Assembly: GCA_041479965.1 (NCBI GenBank)
Contig: JBGOZE010000004.1
Coordinates: forward strand, 1 to 45,614
Length of the DNA: 45,614 bases
Direction of reading: 5' to 3'
Source: SM23-78 sp041479965
GTDB lineage: Archaea > Nanobdellota > Nanobdellia > Woesearchaeales > SM23-78
Under the pieces are notes generated by a model. It searched no databases. It worked only from the letters and a program-made list of their open reading frames with translations, and had not been told where the DNA came from. Position numbers and translations under genes: made by a program. Below, piece after piece: positions 17,305 through 25,566 of the stretch (position 1 is its first letter; every line of letters starts with the position of its first letter).

Positions 17305-17466
17305 TCACTTCTTCTTGATAGGCCTGAGAATCTTGTAGCTGCACTTCCTGCACCTAATCTTGCCAGCCATCACTTTGAGGACAGGAGCCCTTATCTTGGC
17401 CTTGCATCTCCTGCACACAAATATGTTCTTGAAAAGCCTTCCTTCAGCTTCGGGGAATTTAGCCAT
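17305..17466 (-). CDS. rpl40e: 50S ribosomal protein L40e
   Basis: A 53-aa protein starting MAKFPEAEGRLF, with two CxxC pairs (VCRRCK and RCRKCS) that bind one zinc ion, and a basic C-terminus ending PIKKK. The size and motif order are those of archaeal L40e. The start is ATG 17466, with GGTGAT five bases upstream as a Shine-Dalgarno sequence. It sits between aIF5A and the site-2 protease on the minus strand. Confidence 0.93.
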   Translation of the reverse strand: MAKFPEAEGRLFKNIFVCRRCKAKIRAPVLKVMAGKIRCRKCSYKILRPIKKK

Positions 17467-17470
17467 TATT

Positions 17471-17476
17471 TATCAC
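17471..17476 (-). promoter_or_regulatory. Shine-Dalgarno of L40e
   Basis: On the minus strand GGTGAT precedes AAATA-ATG by about five bases. It is one of few clear ribosome binding sites here, matching an mRNA with a real leader behind a TATATAAAG-like box near 17519. Confidence 0.5.
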
Positions 17477-17523
17477 CATGCGAATCATTAATTCAAATCA
17501 TATCATTCTATGCTGTCTTTATA

Positions 17524-17574
17524 TGTCCCAAAACCAAATTTTTTGGGACAGCCAAAACCGCTCAGGCGGTTTTG
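17524..17574 (-). repeat. Tandem hairpins at the aIF5A stop codon
   Basis: Two adjacent perfect inverted repeats. CAAAACCGC/GCGGTTTTG (17553-17561 with 17566-17574) has a 4-base loop and holds the aIF5A stop codon. TGTCCCAAAA/TTTTGGGACA (17524-17533 with 17541-17550) has a 7-base loop. They lie between aIF5A and the presumed L40e promoter, so they could end or protect the aIF5A mRNA. The L40e TATA-like sequence abuts the second hairpin. Confidence 0.6.
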
Positions 17575-17963
17575 ATTCCTTTCATCACTTTATCAGTGAG
17601 TATTTCCCAGTAGACCACTATAGTCTCTGGGTTGATCTTGCCCTTGAGCTCCTCTGGTATTGCCAAGTCGAAGGTCTCATAGGTCTCCACGTCCATAACA
17701 TTCGCTACGTCGCCTGTGAAGCTCAGGACCTGGGCGTTCTTCTTATTAATTACAGGCACATCGAGCTCCTCGTGGCCTGGCACTACTATCTGGCGCTTCT
17801 TGTTGTCAAGCATGCCTACAGCCTCAAGCCTGACCTTGGAGTGGCCGTGCTTTCCAGGCCTTGAAGTCTGGATGCCGCTCACAGTGCATGCTGCGCCGTC
17901 GATGACAACATAATTACCTGATGTGAAACCGATTGCTGATTTCTTCTTAACCTCTCCTGCCAT
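17562..17963 (-). CDS. eif5A: Translation initiation factor 5A (aIF5A)
   Basis: A 133-aa protein. The N-terminal SH3-like domain carries the modification loop RPGKHGHSK; Lys38 is the residue made into (deoxy)hypusine in archaea. The C-terminal half is the OB-fold domain. It rescues ribosomes stalled on proline-rich and other difficult sequences. Length and motif are typical. The modifying enzyme deoxyhypusine synthase is not in this window. A hairpin overlaps its stop codon. Confidence 0.96.
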   Translation of the reverse strand: MAGEVKKKSAIGFTSGNYVVIDGAACTVSGIQTSRPGKHGHSKVRLEAVGMLDNKKRQIVVPGHEELDVPVINKKNAQVLSFTGDVANVMDVETYETFDLAIPEELKGKINPETIVVYWEILTDKVMKGIKTA

Positions 17964-18119
17964 TCACCATCACCATTAAAATTCTATGCTCTTAGGGGTT
18001 GCAAACCCTTTAAAAAGGTTGCGGAAAAACCTCTGCGCTCGATATAAACCTTGTAATGTACCCGCCCTGTTTTTTTAGGCAGGAAAAACTTTAAATAAGC
18101 TACAACATTCTCTTGCGTT

Positions 18120-19304
18120 ATGACCATCTACTCTCACTCAAGGATATCGACTTTTGAGCAATGCCCGTTGAAGTTCAAGTTCCAGTACATTGATGAGGCA
18201 GAGACAGAAGTAGAGGACACTGCTGAGACTTTCCTGGGCTCAAGGGTTCACGACACTCTTGAGAAGCTTTACAAGGACATGAAATTCCAGAAGCTCAACA
18301 GCTTAGAAGAGCTCTTGGATTTCTATTATTCTGAATGGGACAAGAACTGGAATGACAAGATATTGATTGTCAGGGATGAATATGACAAGAATAACTTCAG
18401 GAATATGGGGGAGAAGTTCATAACTGATTATTATAGCAGGTATAAGCCTTTTGACCAGGCCAAGACCATTGGCTTGGAGATGAGAGTGGAGATAAAGCTT
18501 GATGAGAAAGGGGATTTCATGCTTCAGGGATTCATCGACAGGCTGGCATCTCCTCAGGACGGAATATATGAGCTACATGATTACAAGACTTCCAACACCT
18601 TGCCGACCCAGGAAAAGGCTGATGCTGACAGGCAATTAGCCCTTTATTCCATGGCAGTCAAGAAGATGTTCTCTGACTGCAAGCAAGTAATCTTCATCTG
18701 GCATTATCTTGCTTTTGACAGGGAAGTCAGGAGCGAGAGGACAGAATCCCAGCTTGATGAGCTCAAAAAAGAAGTAATAGGCACCATCAAGGAGATAGAA
18801 AGCACAACTGATTTCAAGGCATTGGAGAGCGCTCTCTGCGAATGGTGCTCTTTCACTAAGCTGTGCCCCAAGTACAGCCACCTTGCAGAAATCGAGGACA
18901 AGAAGCCTGAGGAATTCCTTGCTGATGACGGAGTTAGGCTAGTCAATGACTATGCTGCTCTCAAGCTAGAGGAAGAAAAGATCGTGAAGCAGTTGGAAGA
19001 GGTCAAGAACAAGATTTTCAAGTTCGCAGATGCTAAGAAAATCGAGAGGCTTTATGGCTCTGACGTCATGGTCACAGTATGGAAAAAAGACTGCCTCAAA
19101 TTCCCCAACAAAGAAGATAAAGGATACAGTGAGTTTGTCGAGCTACTCAAAAAGCAAGGATTATGGGGTGAGTACAGCACCTTGGACAAGTTCAAGCTCT
19201 CAAGGGCTTGGGACAATGGAGAGATAAACTTCGAGAAGATGAAAGAGCTCTCCAAGTACGCCACCAAGGAGCTGCTCAAGAAGCTGTACCTGAGAGGAAG
19301 ATGA
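18120..19304 (+). CDS. RecB/Cas4-like PD-(D/E)xK nuclease with Fe-S cluster
   Basis: A 394-aa protein. It has the RecB-family motifs in order: His44 (SRVHDTLEK), Asp140 (QGFIDRLA), Asp154-x-Lys156 (ELHDYKTS), and Gln172 (RQLALY). Four cysteines suited to a [4Fe-4S] cluster are Cys15 (EQCP) and Cys240/243/249 (CEWCSFTKLC), as in Cas4 and AddB-type nucleases. The last 140 residues are helical and Lys/Glu-rich, extending beyond the nuclease core. It probably trims DNA ends in repair. No CRISPR array or other cas gene is near, so a CRISPR role is not supported. A TTTAAA box is about 27 bases upstream. Confidence 0.88.
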   Translation: MTIYSHSRISTFEQCPLKFKFQYIDEAETEVEDTAETFLGSRVHDTLEKLYKDMKFQKLNSLEELLDFYYSEWDKNWNDKILIVRDEYDKNNFRNMGEKFITDYYSRYKPFDQAKTIGLEMRVEIKLDEKGDFMLQGFIDRLASPQDGIYELHDYKTSNTLPTQEKADADRQLALYSMAVKKMFSDCKQVIFIWHYLAFDREVRSERTESQLDELKKEVIGTIKEIESTTDFKALESALCEWCSFTKLCPKYSHLAEIEDKKPEEFLADDGVRLVNDYAALKLEEEKIVKQLEEVKNKIFKFADAKKIERLYGSDVMVTVWKKDCLKFPNKEDKGYSEFVELLKKQGLWGEYSTLDKFKLSRAWDNGEINFEKMKELSKYATKELLKKLYLRGR

Positions 19305-19340
19305 ATTGAAATCTTTTTTTATTTTATATTTTTAAGATGG
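19305..19340 (+). terminator. T-rich stretch between convergent genes
   Basis: T7 and other T-runs follow the nuclease stop (ATCTTTTTTTATTTTATATTTTT region), as expected for archaeal termination. The lipase-like gene converges from the other side. Confidence 0.4.
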
Positions 19341-19362
19341 GAATGATTTTTTTTTCTTGGTC

Positions 19363-20331
19363 CTATCTACTCATCAGCACTTCTTTCTTAACTATATCAT
19401 AGGCGTCAGTGCACTTGTAGGCATCGAGGATTGAGCCTTTGGTGTTGAACAGCCTGAAATTGGTTATCTGGGTGTGGCTGCAGCCTATTATCTGGTATTT
19501 CTTGGTACCTGCGAGCTGGGTCGAGTCAAGCTTTACTATGATGTCGCTGTCAGTGAAGTGCAGCTGCTCAAAATCCTTTATCTTGGATGAGAGCACAGGA
19601 AGGCCGAAGACCTGGGTGTTGTTGGTGATGACATAGGTTCCTATGCTGACTATCTTATCTCTTTGGTTGGCGTCTGCTGCGTCCAGCTCTTTCAGGAAGT
19701 CGCTTCCAGGAATCATCTGCTTTACCTCAAGCTCTCTTTTGGTGAAGAGGTTGAGCGCCATCATTATTATCTCTGAGTTGGTGAAATTATTGAAGCCATA
19801 GTGAGGAGTTCCTAGGGTGATGAGCTTCTTCACATGCTCATTCCCATAATCGACCATGTACTTTCTTGAGACCAAGCCACCCATGCTGTGAGCCAAGAGT
19901 ATTACCTGATCAGAGCCTGTGCAGTTCATCACCAACCTGACATCATGGTCCAGCTCCTTGGCATAGTCCTCAATGCCGTGGTTCAGGTTGTCGTCATAAT
20001 AATATTCTGCGCTCACAACAATGGCTTTGGGCCATTTCTCTTGGCATATGGCTTCAATGCTGTACCTATTGATTATTCCTTTGTTCTCAGCTATTCCTTG
20101 CTCTTGAAATTTTAGGGCGTAGCTCTGGTAATCAATGGCTTTTCCCATCCATCCGTGAACCAGGATGATAGGATAGGATGATGATATGTTCTTTTGAGAG
20201 CCGTCAGCTGGCTGGGTGCTATTGGTGTCATTGAGCAGAGCAGAGTTCTGGTCTTGAATATTATAGGTCACAAGCCAGGTCAGTATGAAAAAGAAGAATA
20301 CCAATAGGATTATTTTGAATCGTGCTCTCAT
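19363..20331 (-). CDS. Membrane-anchored or secreted lipase-like alpha/beta hydrolase
   Basis: A 322-aa protein. An N-terminal hydrophobic segment (about 5-24, rich in Phe/Leu) acts as signal anchor, so the enzyme faces outside. ILVHGWMG (about 56-63) carries the oxyanion-hole HG. AHSMGG (about 146-151) is the GxSxG-type nucleophile elbow with Ser in the middle. A late His in GCSHTQI may complete the triad. It is similar to triacylglycerol lipase/PGAP1-type hydrolases. TTATATAA on the minus strand is centred about 26 bases before the ATG. Confidence 0.82.
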   Translation of the reverse strand: MRARFKIILLVFFFFILTWLVTYNIQDQNSALLNDTNSTQPADGSQKNISSSYPIILVHGWMGKAIDYQSYALKFQEQGIAENKGIINRYSIEAICQEKWPKAIVVSAEYYYDDNLNHGIEDYAKELDHDVRLVMNCTGSDQVILLAHSMGGLVSRKYMVDYGNEHVKKLITLGTPHYGFNNFTNSEIIMMALNLFTKRELEVKQMIPGSDFLKELDAADANQRDKIVSIGTYVITNNTQVFGLPVLSSKIKDFEQLHFTDSDIIVKLDSTQLAGTKKYQIIGCSHTQITNFRLFNTKGSILDAYKCTDAYDIVKKEVLMSR

Positions 20332-20353
20332 GCTGACAGGAATGTTTGAGCGC

Positions 20354-20361
20354 TTATATAA
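20354..20361 (-). promoter_or_regulatory. TATA box of lipase-like gene
   Basis: TTATATAA, centred 26.5 bases upstream of the minus-strand ATG at 20331. The transcript should be leaderless. Confidence 0.55.
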
Positions 20362-20457
20362 ATCTTGCTCAAACTTTAGATATTGGCGATAGGTATCTGG
20401 CTGTTTGATTCTAGGAATTTGGCAACACTTAAAAATGCCAGCTATTTTCCTTATATC

Positions 20458-21261
20458 ATGAAAAGGTCTTATGAGAAAGAAGTGGTTGAGAGGCTCAAGT
20501 CACTCCAGGACTCTCACGTGATAAAAGCAGGATTAGTCAGGCATGAAAAGTCACACCATGACATTTATTCTATTCACACCACAAGCTCAAATGCTTATGC
20601 AAAGAACATTTTCCTATCAGCAGGCTTGCACGGAGATGAGCCTGCAGGAGTGTATGCTTTGCTTGGATTTTTTGAGAACAAGGCAAAGGAATATGATGAC
20701 AAGCTGAACTTTTTCGCTATTCCGTGCATCAATCCCTTCGGCTTCGAGTACGACATCAGGCAGAACCATAACCAAGTTGACTTGAACAGGAATTTTGACA
20801 GTCCAAAGCCAGAAAAGGAGGTGAGCCTGGTAAAAAAAGTGCTCGAAGAATATTCCCGAGCTTTCCTTTTCACCCTGGACATGCATGAGGACCCGACTGA
20901 CAAGATAAATCCTGGCTTTGAGCTGAAGGACAATCCTCGTGATTTCTACATGTACGAGAAATCCCCTAGCAGGGAAGCAAGCGTCGGCCACACTATTATT
21001 CGAGAATTAGAGAGGAAAGGCATCTGGGCGACCAAGCAGAAGAAGATATACCATGACTTCAATGATGGCGGATTAGTATGGCACCAGAGCCCAGAACATA
21101 AGTGGAATGAGGACTCAAGCGAGCTATTCTCCTATCTGCAAAGATATACTGATTATTCCTTCACCACTGAGACTCCGACCTGCTGGGCAGTGGACAAGCG
21201 CGTAGATGCCCATCTCACAGCCCTTGACTTGCTCATGAAAGAGTTCGAAGAGAAAAATTAG
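20458..21261 (+). CDS. M14-like zinc carboxypeptidase/deacylase (AstE/AspA-type)
   Basis: A 267-aa protein. HGDEPAG at 58-64 supplies the HxxE zinc pair (His58, Glu61). VDLNRNF resembles the substrate-binding DxNRNF of M14 enzymes. LDMHEDP supplies the third zinc ligand His. TTETPT near the end holds the likely catalytic Glu. It removes a C-terminal or N-acyl group from a small peptide or amino acid. I chose ATG 20458 because ACTTAAAAATG lies about 27 bases upstream; the longer frame from 20383 would begin in an AT-rich leader with TTG. Confidence 0.85.
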   Translation: MKRSYEKEVVERLKSLQDSHVIKAGLVRHEKSHHDIYSIHTTSSNAYAKNIFLSAGLHGDEPAGVYALLGFFENKAKEYDDKLNFFAIPCINPFGFEYDIRQNHNQVDLNRNFDSPKPEKEVSLVKKVLEEYSRAFLFTLDMHEDPTDKINPGFELKDNPRDFYMYEKSPSREASVGHTIIRELERKGIWATKQKKIYHDFNDGGLVWHQSPEHKWNEDSSELFSYLQRYTDYSFTTETPTCWAVDKRVDAHLTALDLLMKEFEEKN

Positions 21262-21379
21262 ATGCTTTGGATGAGAAACTATCTTTTCTTTTTTCCTTTT
21301 CAAATCGTAAAATTTAAATTCTATAAAAATAAAAAAATTATCTAGTACATATAGTATCGACGAGAAGAAAAATTAAGAA
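21262..21379 (+). other. AT-rich promoter region
   Basis: It contains T-runs just after the M14 stop and several AT-rich boxes (AAATTTAAATTC, CTATAAAAATAAAAAAATT). I see no coding frame or strong hairpin. Confidence 0.3.
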
Positions 21380-22147
21380 ATGGATCAGCCTTATTTGCAG
21401 GAATTAGCTAAAATTTCAGGTTTTAGTGTGTGGATGGTGGACGGGAATCACATAAGGGACAATATAGACATTGAGTTCACCAATTTCGGGCAGCATCATG
21501 CGTTCAATTTCATACCTGAGGATGAGTTCTGGATAGACAAGGAATACGCTCCCGGAGAGGCCAACTTCTTCATAACCCACCTTCTGATAGAGCACAAGCT
21601 CATGAAAGAGGGCAAGAGCTATGAGGATGCCTTGGAGGCAGCTGATTTCGTCGAGCTGGAAGCCAGGAACAAGTCGGAGAAGATGGTTAAGCTGGGGAAG
21701 AAATTATTTGACAAGGACGAAGTGATCAAGAGGGTGAGGAAGGAATTGTTTGAAGAGCTTGGCGAGGTGAAAGTCTGGATAGTGGACGGCGAATTGGTAA
21801 GGAGCGCGCTGTTCATTGAGTTCACAGAAGGAGGGCACGACAAGGTCTACCCTTTTGTGCCTGAGAACGAGATATGGCTTGACGATGACCTGGGTCCTGA
21901 TGAGAGAAAGTTCGTGCTGCTCCACGAGCTCCACGAGCGCAACCTGATGCTCAAGAACTGGAGCTATTACGTTGAAGAGGAAGAAGAGCTCAAGCATAGG
22001 CGCGGCAACCGCTTCAAGTCAGCGCACACAGCAGCTAGCGCCCTGGAACTGACTTGCAGGAAGAATCCTGAGCTTCTCGAGGAGAAGTTAGGCGCAGAGA
22101 TTGATGAGGCTGAGGGCAAAATCAAGGTTTTGCTCGCCAGGAAGTAG
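21380..22147 (+). CDS. Unknown protein with an internal duplication
   Basis: A 255-aa protein, not recognised by name. Two copies of one unit are visible. Unit 1 (about 17-95) has VWMVDGNHIRDN, IEFT, FIPEDEFWID and THLLIEHKLM. Unit 2 (about 132-215) has VWIVDGELVRSA, IEFT, FVPENEIWLD and LHELHERNLM. In alignment, His67/Glu71 of unit 1 match His182/Glu186 of unit 2, so an HxxxE pair is kept in both. The motif is not HExxH, so a standard zinc protease call is not justified. Acid-rich helices link the units. No membrane segment. Confidence 0.75.
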   Translation: MDQPYLQELAKISGFSVWMVDGNHIRDNIDIEFTNFGQHHAFNFIPEDEFWIDKEYAPGEANFFITHLLIEHKLMKEGKSYEDALEAADFVELEARNKSEKMVKLGKKLFDKDEVIKRVRKELFEELGEVKVWIVDGELVRSALFIEFTEGGHDKVYPFVPENEIWLDDDLGPDERKFVLLHELHERNLMLKNWSYYVEEEEELKHRRGNRFKSAHTAASALELTCRKNPELLEEKLGAEIDEAEGKIKVLLARK

Positions 22148-22214
22148 GGAATTGATGTTCTTTTGTAGCTAATGGACAAAATATATAAGTAAGAATTGCA
22201 ATTGAGAGGCTTGG

Positions 22215-22763
22215 ATGAAACCTAAACTTTATGACAAGAACTTCACCGAGATACTGTCATCTCAGACAGTGTCCATAATAGGGGGCATCATCGCAGGCAT
22301 CATCCTAGCATCCTATACAGACAAGCTGCTGCTCATTCCAGGAGTCCTGATAACCCTGCCAGCCTTCCTTGACATGAGGGGGAACATCAGCGGCTCGATG
22401 GCCTCGAGGCTGAGCTCAGGGATGTTCCTAGGGATAATAAAGACCAAGAAAACCAACACCCCTATCCTACGAGGCAACATCATAGCTTCTTTCATCCTGG
22501 CAGGCATGATATCCTTGTTCCTGGGATTAACTGCTTTTGCCTTCAGCTGGCTTGTATCCCACGTGTTATTTCCAAGGATAATTCTCATCTTCTTTTTCGC
22601 AGGCATAATAGCTAACCTGATAGAGATACCTCTGGCTATCTATATGACTTTTTACCTGTACAAGAGCGGCTATGATCCTAACAACATTTTCGGGCCGTTT
22701 GTCACATCAACAGGAGACATAACAAGCGTGCTATCATTGCTGATAGCGCTGATGATAATATGA
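22215..22763 (+). CDS. MgtE/SLC41-type cation transporter, first half
   Basis: A 182-aa membrane protein with about five hydrophobic segments. It shows the membrane-domain signatures PAFLDMRGNISGSMASRLS and DPNNIFGPFVTSTGDI, which line the Mg2+ pore in MgtE. There is no cytosolic N or CBS domain. Its last four bases (ATGA) overlap the start of the next gene, which encodes the second, related half. The two probably form a heterodimeric channel. Confidence 0.88.
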   Translation: MKPKLYDKNFTEILSSQTVSIIGGIIAGIILASYTDKLLLIPGVLITLPAFLDMRGNISGSMASRLSSGMFLGIIKTKKTNTPILRGNIIASFILAGMISLFLGLTAFAFSWLVSHVLFPRIILIFFFAGIIANLIEIPLAIYMTFYLYKSGYDPNNIFGPFVTSTGDITSVLSLLIALMII

Positions 22764-23458
22764 AGCACATAAGAGAACACTTGGAGAAGCTGAGAAAGGT
22801 GAAGAAGAGAGAGCACCATCCTCTCATCCATCACATCCATGAAAAGTACTGTATCTCGAAAAAGACTCTTTTCTATGTCAAGGAGTACGGCGCCCACACC
22901 AATGTGCCACGCACTATAATAAGGGAGAGCATTGGCATACTTTTCCTCTCTGCGATCATCAGTGCTTTGGGCGGAGTGGCATTGGAAAGCATAAAAAATA
23001 TTTTCATTCCCATCATCCCGCTGATTATCTTGCTTCCAACCCTCAATGACATGGTAGGAGACTATGCCACTATAATGTCTTCAAGATTCTCCACCATGCT
23101 CCATAAGGGTGTAGTCCAGAAAAAGTGGTGGCTGAATGAAGAGCTCAAGAACCTTTGCAAGCAAGTGTTCATCATCTCCATGCTCATAGCCCTTTTGAGC
23201 GCATCATTCTCACTGGTGTTCTCCAAGCTCAGTCCAGGCTACAAGCTCACCTCCGAGGTAGCCCTCAAAGTGATGGCCATAACTGTGATTGATGTCGCAG
23301 TCCTTGTGAGCATCCTGATATTCACATCCATAGTGATGGGCTTGTACTTTTTCAGGAAGAAAGAAGACCCTAATAATTTCCTGATACCCATAACCACGTC
23401 CATAGCTGACTTCGGCAACATGATAATGCTCTCACTCCTGATAGTGCTTTTGTTCTAG
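22760..23458 (+). CDS. MgtE/SLC41-type cation transporter, second half
   Basis: A 232-aa protein. A soluble N-terminal region of about 60 residues is rich in His and Lys (HHPLIHHIHEKY). It is followed by about five membrane segments with LPTLNDMVGDYATIMSSRFS and EDPNNFLIPITTSIADFG, matching the pore signatures of the first half. The start overlaps the preceding stop (ATGA), so translation is coupled. The His-rich part could sense metal (inference). Confidence 0.87.
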   Translation: MKHIREHLEKLRKVKKREHHPLIHHIHEKYCISKKTLFYVKEYGAHTNVPRTIIRESIGILFLSAIISALGGVALESIKNIFIPIIPLIILLPTLNDMVGDYATIMSSRFSTMLHKGVVQKKWWLNEELKNLCKQVFIISMLIALLSASFSLVFSKLSPGYKLTSEVALKVMAITVIDVAVLVSILIFTSIVMGLYFFRKKEDPNNFLIPITTSIADFGNMIMLSLLIVLLF

Positions 23459-23491
23459 AGTGTTGCTTGATTGCGCTTTTATCCAAAAATA

Positions 23492-23614
23492 TTATTTTTT
23501 CTTTGACTTGGCTTTTCTAGAAATAGATATCTTGTCAATGAATTCTTTGGCTTTAGGCGCAAAGCCTCCTTTTTTGACTTCGCTCCTGAGAAACTCAAGG
23601 ATGGCTACTGGCAT
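23492..23614 (-). CDS. Small basic protein, 40 aa
   Basis: ATG 23614 to TAA 23492-23494 gives a 40-aa product, MPVAILEFLRSEVKK at the start and Lys-rich at the end. The codon choice (AGC, AAG, GGC, GCC) is that of the surrounding genes. A short amphipathic helix plus basic tail suggests nucleic-acid or ribosome binding. It lies just downstream of the SprT-like gene on the same strand (23-base gap). Unrecognised, but it looks genuine. Confidence 0.55.
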   Translation of the reverse strand: MPVAILEFLRSEVKKGGFAPKAKEFIDKISISRKAKSKKK

Positions 23615-23637
23615 AATTCTAAGAAAAAGAATTTTTT

Positions 23638-24321
23638 TTAGAAGAACCTCAGAAGCCACGACTTCTTCCTTGGCTTGAACACAGCCTTTACCCTCTTGCT
23701 TGTCAGAAACCTTTTAAGTTTGTCCTCGATGTTCGGATTGTCAAACTCTTTTTCCTTGTCCCTGAAACTCTTGGTGTGATGATAGCTCCTGCCTTCTTTT
23801 GTATGGAATTTGTGCTTCTTGTGCAAGAGCTCATGATACATGATGTAATCCAATAATTCTTCATCATCCTTGAAGATGCTGGAGATAGTCACCATGTTAG
23901 CACCGTACTCATAGCTACCAAGCTTGGAGAAGTTCTCCTGCCCCCACCTTAGGTTTGGCTTGTCCAGCATGCCATAGAAGTATTTTTCATTCACGCGGCT
24001 GAAGCTCTGCTCAAGAGCAGGATTGCTTTCAGTGACTTTTGTGTAATCACCCACGCTCTTGATGAACTTATCATACAAGTCCATGTTAAGAGTCTTTTTC
24101 TTTTCCTTGTAAACTTTTAGGAGAAGGTTCTGGAGCAAGCCTATCTTTATCTCATCACTCACTTTTTTCCAATCATAGGAAAGATTGAAAGTCATGGAAA
24201 AAGGAGTGTACTTGACATTGGCGTTATAAGCATTGAAAGCCCGAGAATATTTGATTCTCAATTCCCTGCTAAGATGCTTATCAGGGAAGAGTTCTGAGAA
24301 TGCGCGCTCTGCGAGATTCAT
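23638..24321 (-). CDS. SprT-like zinc metallopeptidase
   Basis: A 227-aa protein. YHELLHKKH gives HExxH at His163-Glu164-His167, and SYHHTKSFRDKEKEF about 13 residues later supplies the third His, as in SprT/WLM proteins. The N-terminal half is helical without signal or membrane segment. The C-terminus is strongly basic (KRVKAVFKPRKKSW). SprT-like enzymes cut DNA-bound proteins in repair; that role is inferred here. Confidence 0.8.
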   Translation of the reverse strand: MNLAERAFSELFPDKHLSRELRIKYSRAFNAYNANVKYTPFSMTFNLSYDWKKVSDEIKIGLLQNLLLKVYKEKKKTLNMDLYDKFIKSVGDYTKVTESNPALEQSFSRVNEKYFYGMLDKPNLRWGQENFSKLGSYEYGANMVTISSIFKDDEELLDYIMYHELLHKKHKFHTKEGRSYHHTKSFRDKEKEFDNPNIEDKLKRFLTSKRVKAVFKPRKKSWLLRFF

Positions 24322-24370
24322 ATTACGAGGTTATAGAACTCTGGCTTATAAGAATTTCTGTTTTTTAATC

Positions 24371-25495
24371 TCACACATGCACAGGATACCTTAGTATCGC
24401 TGCTATTCCGCCCATTTCTTTCAATTGCACTCCTTCCCTGGTCTCTATTGATATCACTTCCAAGTCGGTGCCGTACTTCTTGGCTTCTGCGTCGAACTCG
24501 TCCATTAATTCCTCAGAAATAATCTCTGACAACAGCAGGGTGTCAACTGCTCCCATCATCAGGCAGTCCTTGACATGCTTCTCTCCGTAGCTCACAGTCT
24601 CTGGCTTGGTGGCGAGCAGATTAAAGAATTTCTGCATCCATGCTTTCTCCTTGGCTACTTCTTCCTCTGCAAGCACGTCCTGGCTTTTTTCCAGTAATTC
24701 CTGAAGGCCGAATTCTCCTGTGTAGCTCAAGTCCTTGACTGCTATTATCTTGTTCTGCACGTCTGTTGTGAGGAATCCTTTGCTCACGAATTCATTGGTG
24801 GTTGTGCTCGGACCTCCTATGATTATTCCTTTGAGCTCTTTCAGGTAGAGGAACTGCTCTTTCATGTGATCAGCGATTTTCTTGTAATGGTCCCTGATGG
24901 CCCCTTCCCTTAGGCGAGCAAAACGAGGCGCACTCTGTCCTCCTGCTCGTATTTTTCCAGGAACTTCTGAGTGAGTGCTCTGCAAGGGCACTATGGTCTT
25001 GCCTTTGAGCAAGGCAATGGTCGCATCCCTCCTGTCGAGGACCACCATGCCGTACACTTCTTCATGCTCTACCATCTGCTTTATGGGGTCTAGGACAAAT
25101 TCCTTGTCGCAGCGATAGATCCTGATATTGAGAGGGACAGGTGGCTCTAGGCTCCACACCTTGAATTCTTGCTGCCCTTCTCTCTCAGCCACATTGCCTG
25201 AGAACACAGCCAAGCCATTGGGAGGGGTCTGCTTGAATAGTTTCAGGTGCTGCACCATCCTTTCCAGCGCGCTTATCACATTATTCCTTGTCTGTGCGCT
25301 CTTGATGTTAGTGGCGGTTCCCTGCTCCTGCTGCAAGTGATTGATGATCTTATTAATGTCATAGCCTGCAGGCACATATACTGAGACCAGTTCTGTATGC
25401 CTGCCTCTATGCTTTTCAAGCTCCTTCATGATGTGCTTGAGCTTGAGCTTTTCCTTTGCACTCACTTTTATCTGGTCTTTCTTGTCCTCTGCCAT
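24371..25495 (-). CDS. prf1: Peptide chain release factor 1 (aRF1)
   Basis: A 374-aa protein. TNIKSAQTR (about 62-70) has the stop-codon reading NIKS motif, and AGGQSAPRFARLRE has the GGQ loop that triggers peptide release. Domain 3 follows but is short: the minidomain with its CxxC pairs, found in many archaeal aRF1 proteins of about 410 residues, is missing between LMDEFDAEAKKYG and TDLEVIS. TTTATAAA is centred about 27 bases before ATG on the minus strand. Confidence 0.95.
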   Translation of the reverse strand: MAEDKKDQIKVSAKEKLKLKHIMKELEKHRGRHTELVSVYVPAGYDINKIINHLQQEQGTATNIKSAQTRNNVISALERMVQHLKLFKQTPPNGLAVFSGNVAEREGQQEFKVWSLEPPVPLNIRIYRCDKEFVLDPIKQMVEHEEVYGMVVLDRRDATIALLKGKTIVPLQSTHSEVPGKIRAGGQSAPRFARLREGAIRDHYKKIADHMKEQFLYLKELKGIIIGGPSTTTNEFVSKGFLTTDVQNKIIAVKDLSYTGEFGLQELLEKSQDVLAEEEVAKEKAWMQKFFNLLATKPETVSYGEKHVKDCLMMGAVDTLLLSEIISEELMDEFDAEAKKYGTDLEVISIETREGVQLKEMGGIAAILRYPVHV

Positions 25496-25518
25496 AGCAA
25501 ATGATAGGTTAGGAGGGA

Positions 25519-25526
25519 TTTATAAA
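25519..25526 (-). promoter_or_regulatory. TATA box of aRF1 gene
   Basis: TTTATAAA on the minus strand, centred 27.5 bases upstream of ATG 25495. It forms a divergent promoter pair with the plus-strand TTTAAA at 25567-25572 for nop5. Confidence 0.55.
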
Positions 25527-25566
25527 AGTTGTTGCGGAATACAGAAAACAACTATTTATAGCAACA

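Noticed and set aside
18120..19304. Cas4 and CRISPR association of the RecB-like nuclease
   Set aside because: No repeat-spacer array or other cas gene is present. The Fe-S nuclease family also includes repair enzymes.
20383..20457. 25-residue N-terminal extension of the M14-like protein
   Set aside because: It would begin with TTG upstream of the TATA-like box that serves ATG 20458.
21923..21943. HELHE in the duplicated unknown as a zinc-protease HExxH
   Set aside because: The fifth residue is Glu, not His, and the matching unit 1 conserves only His and Glu four apart.
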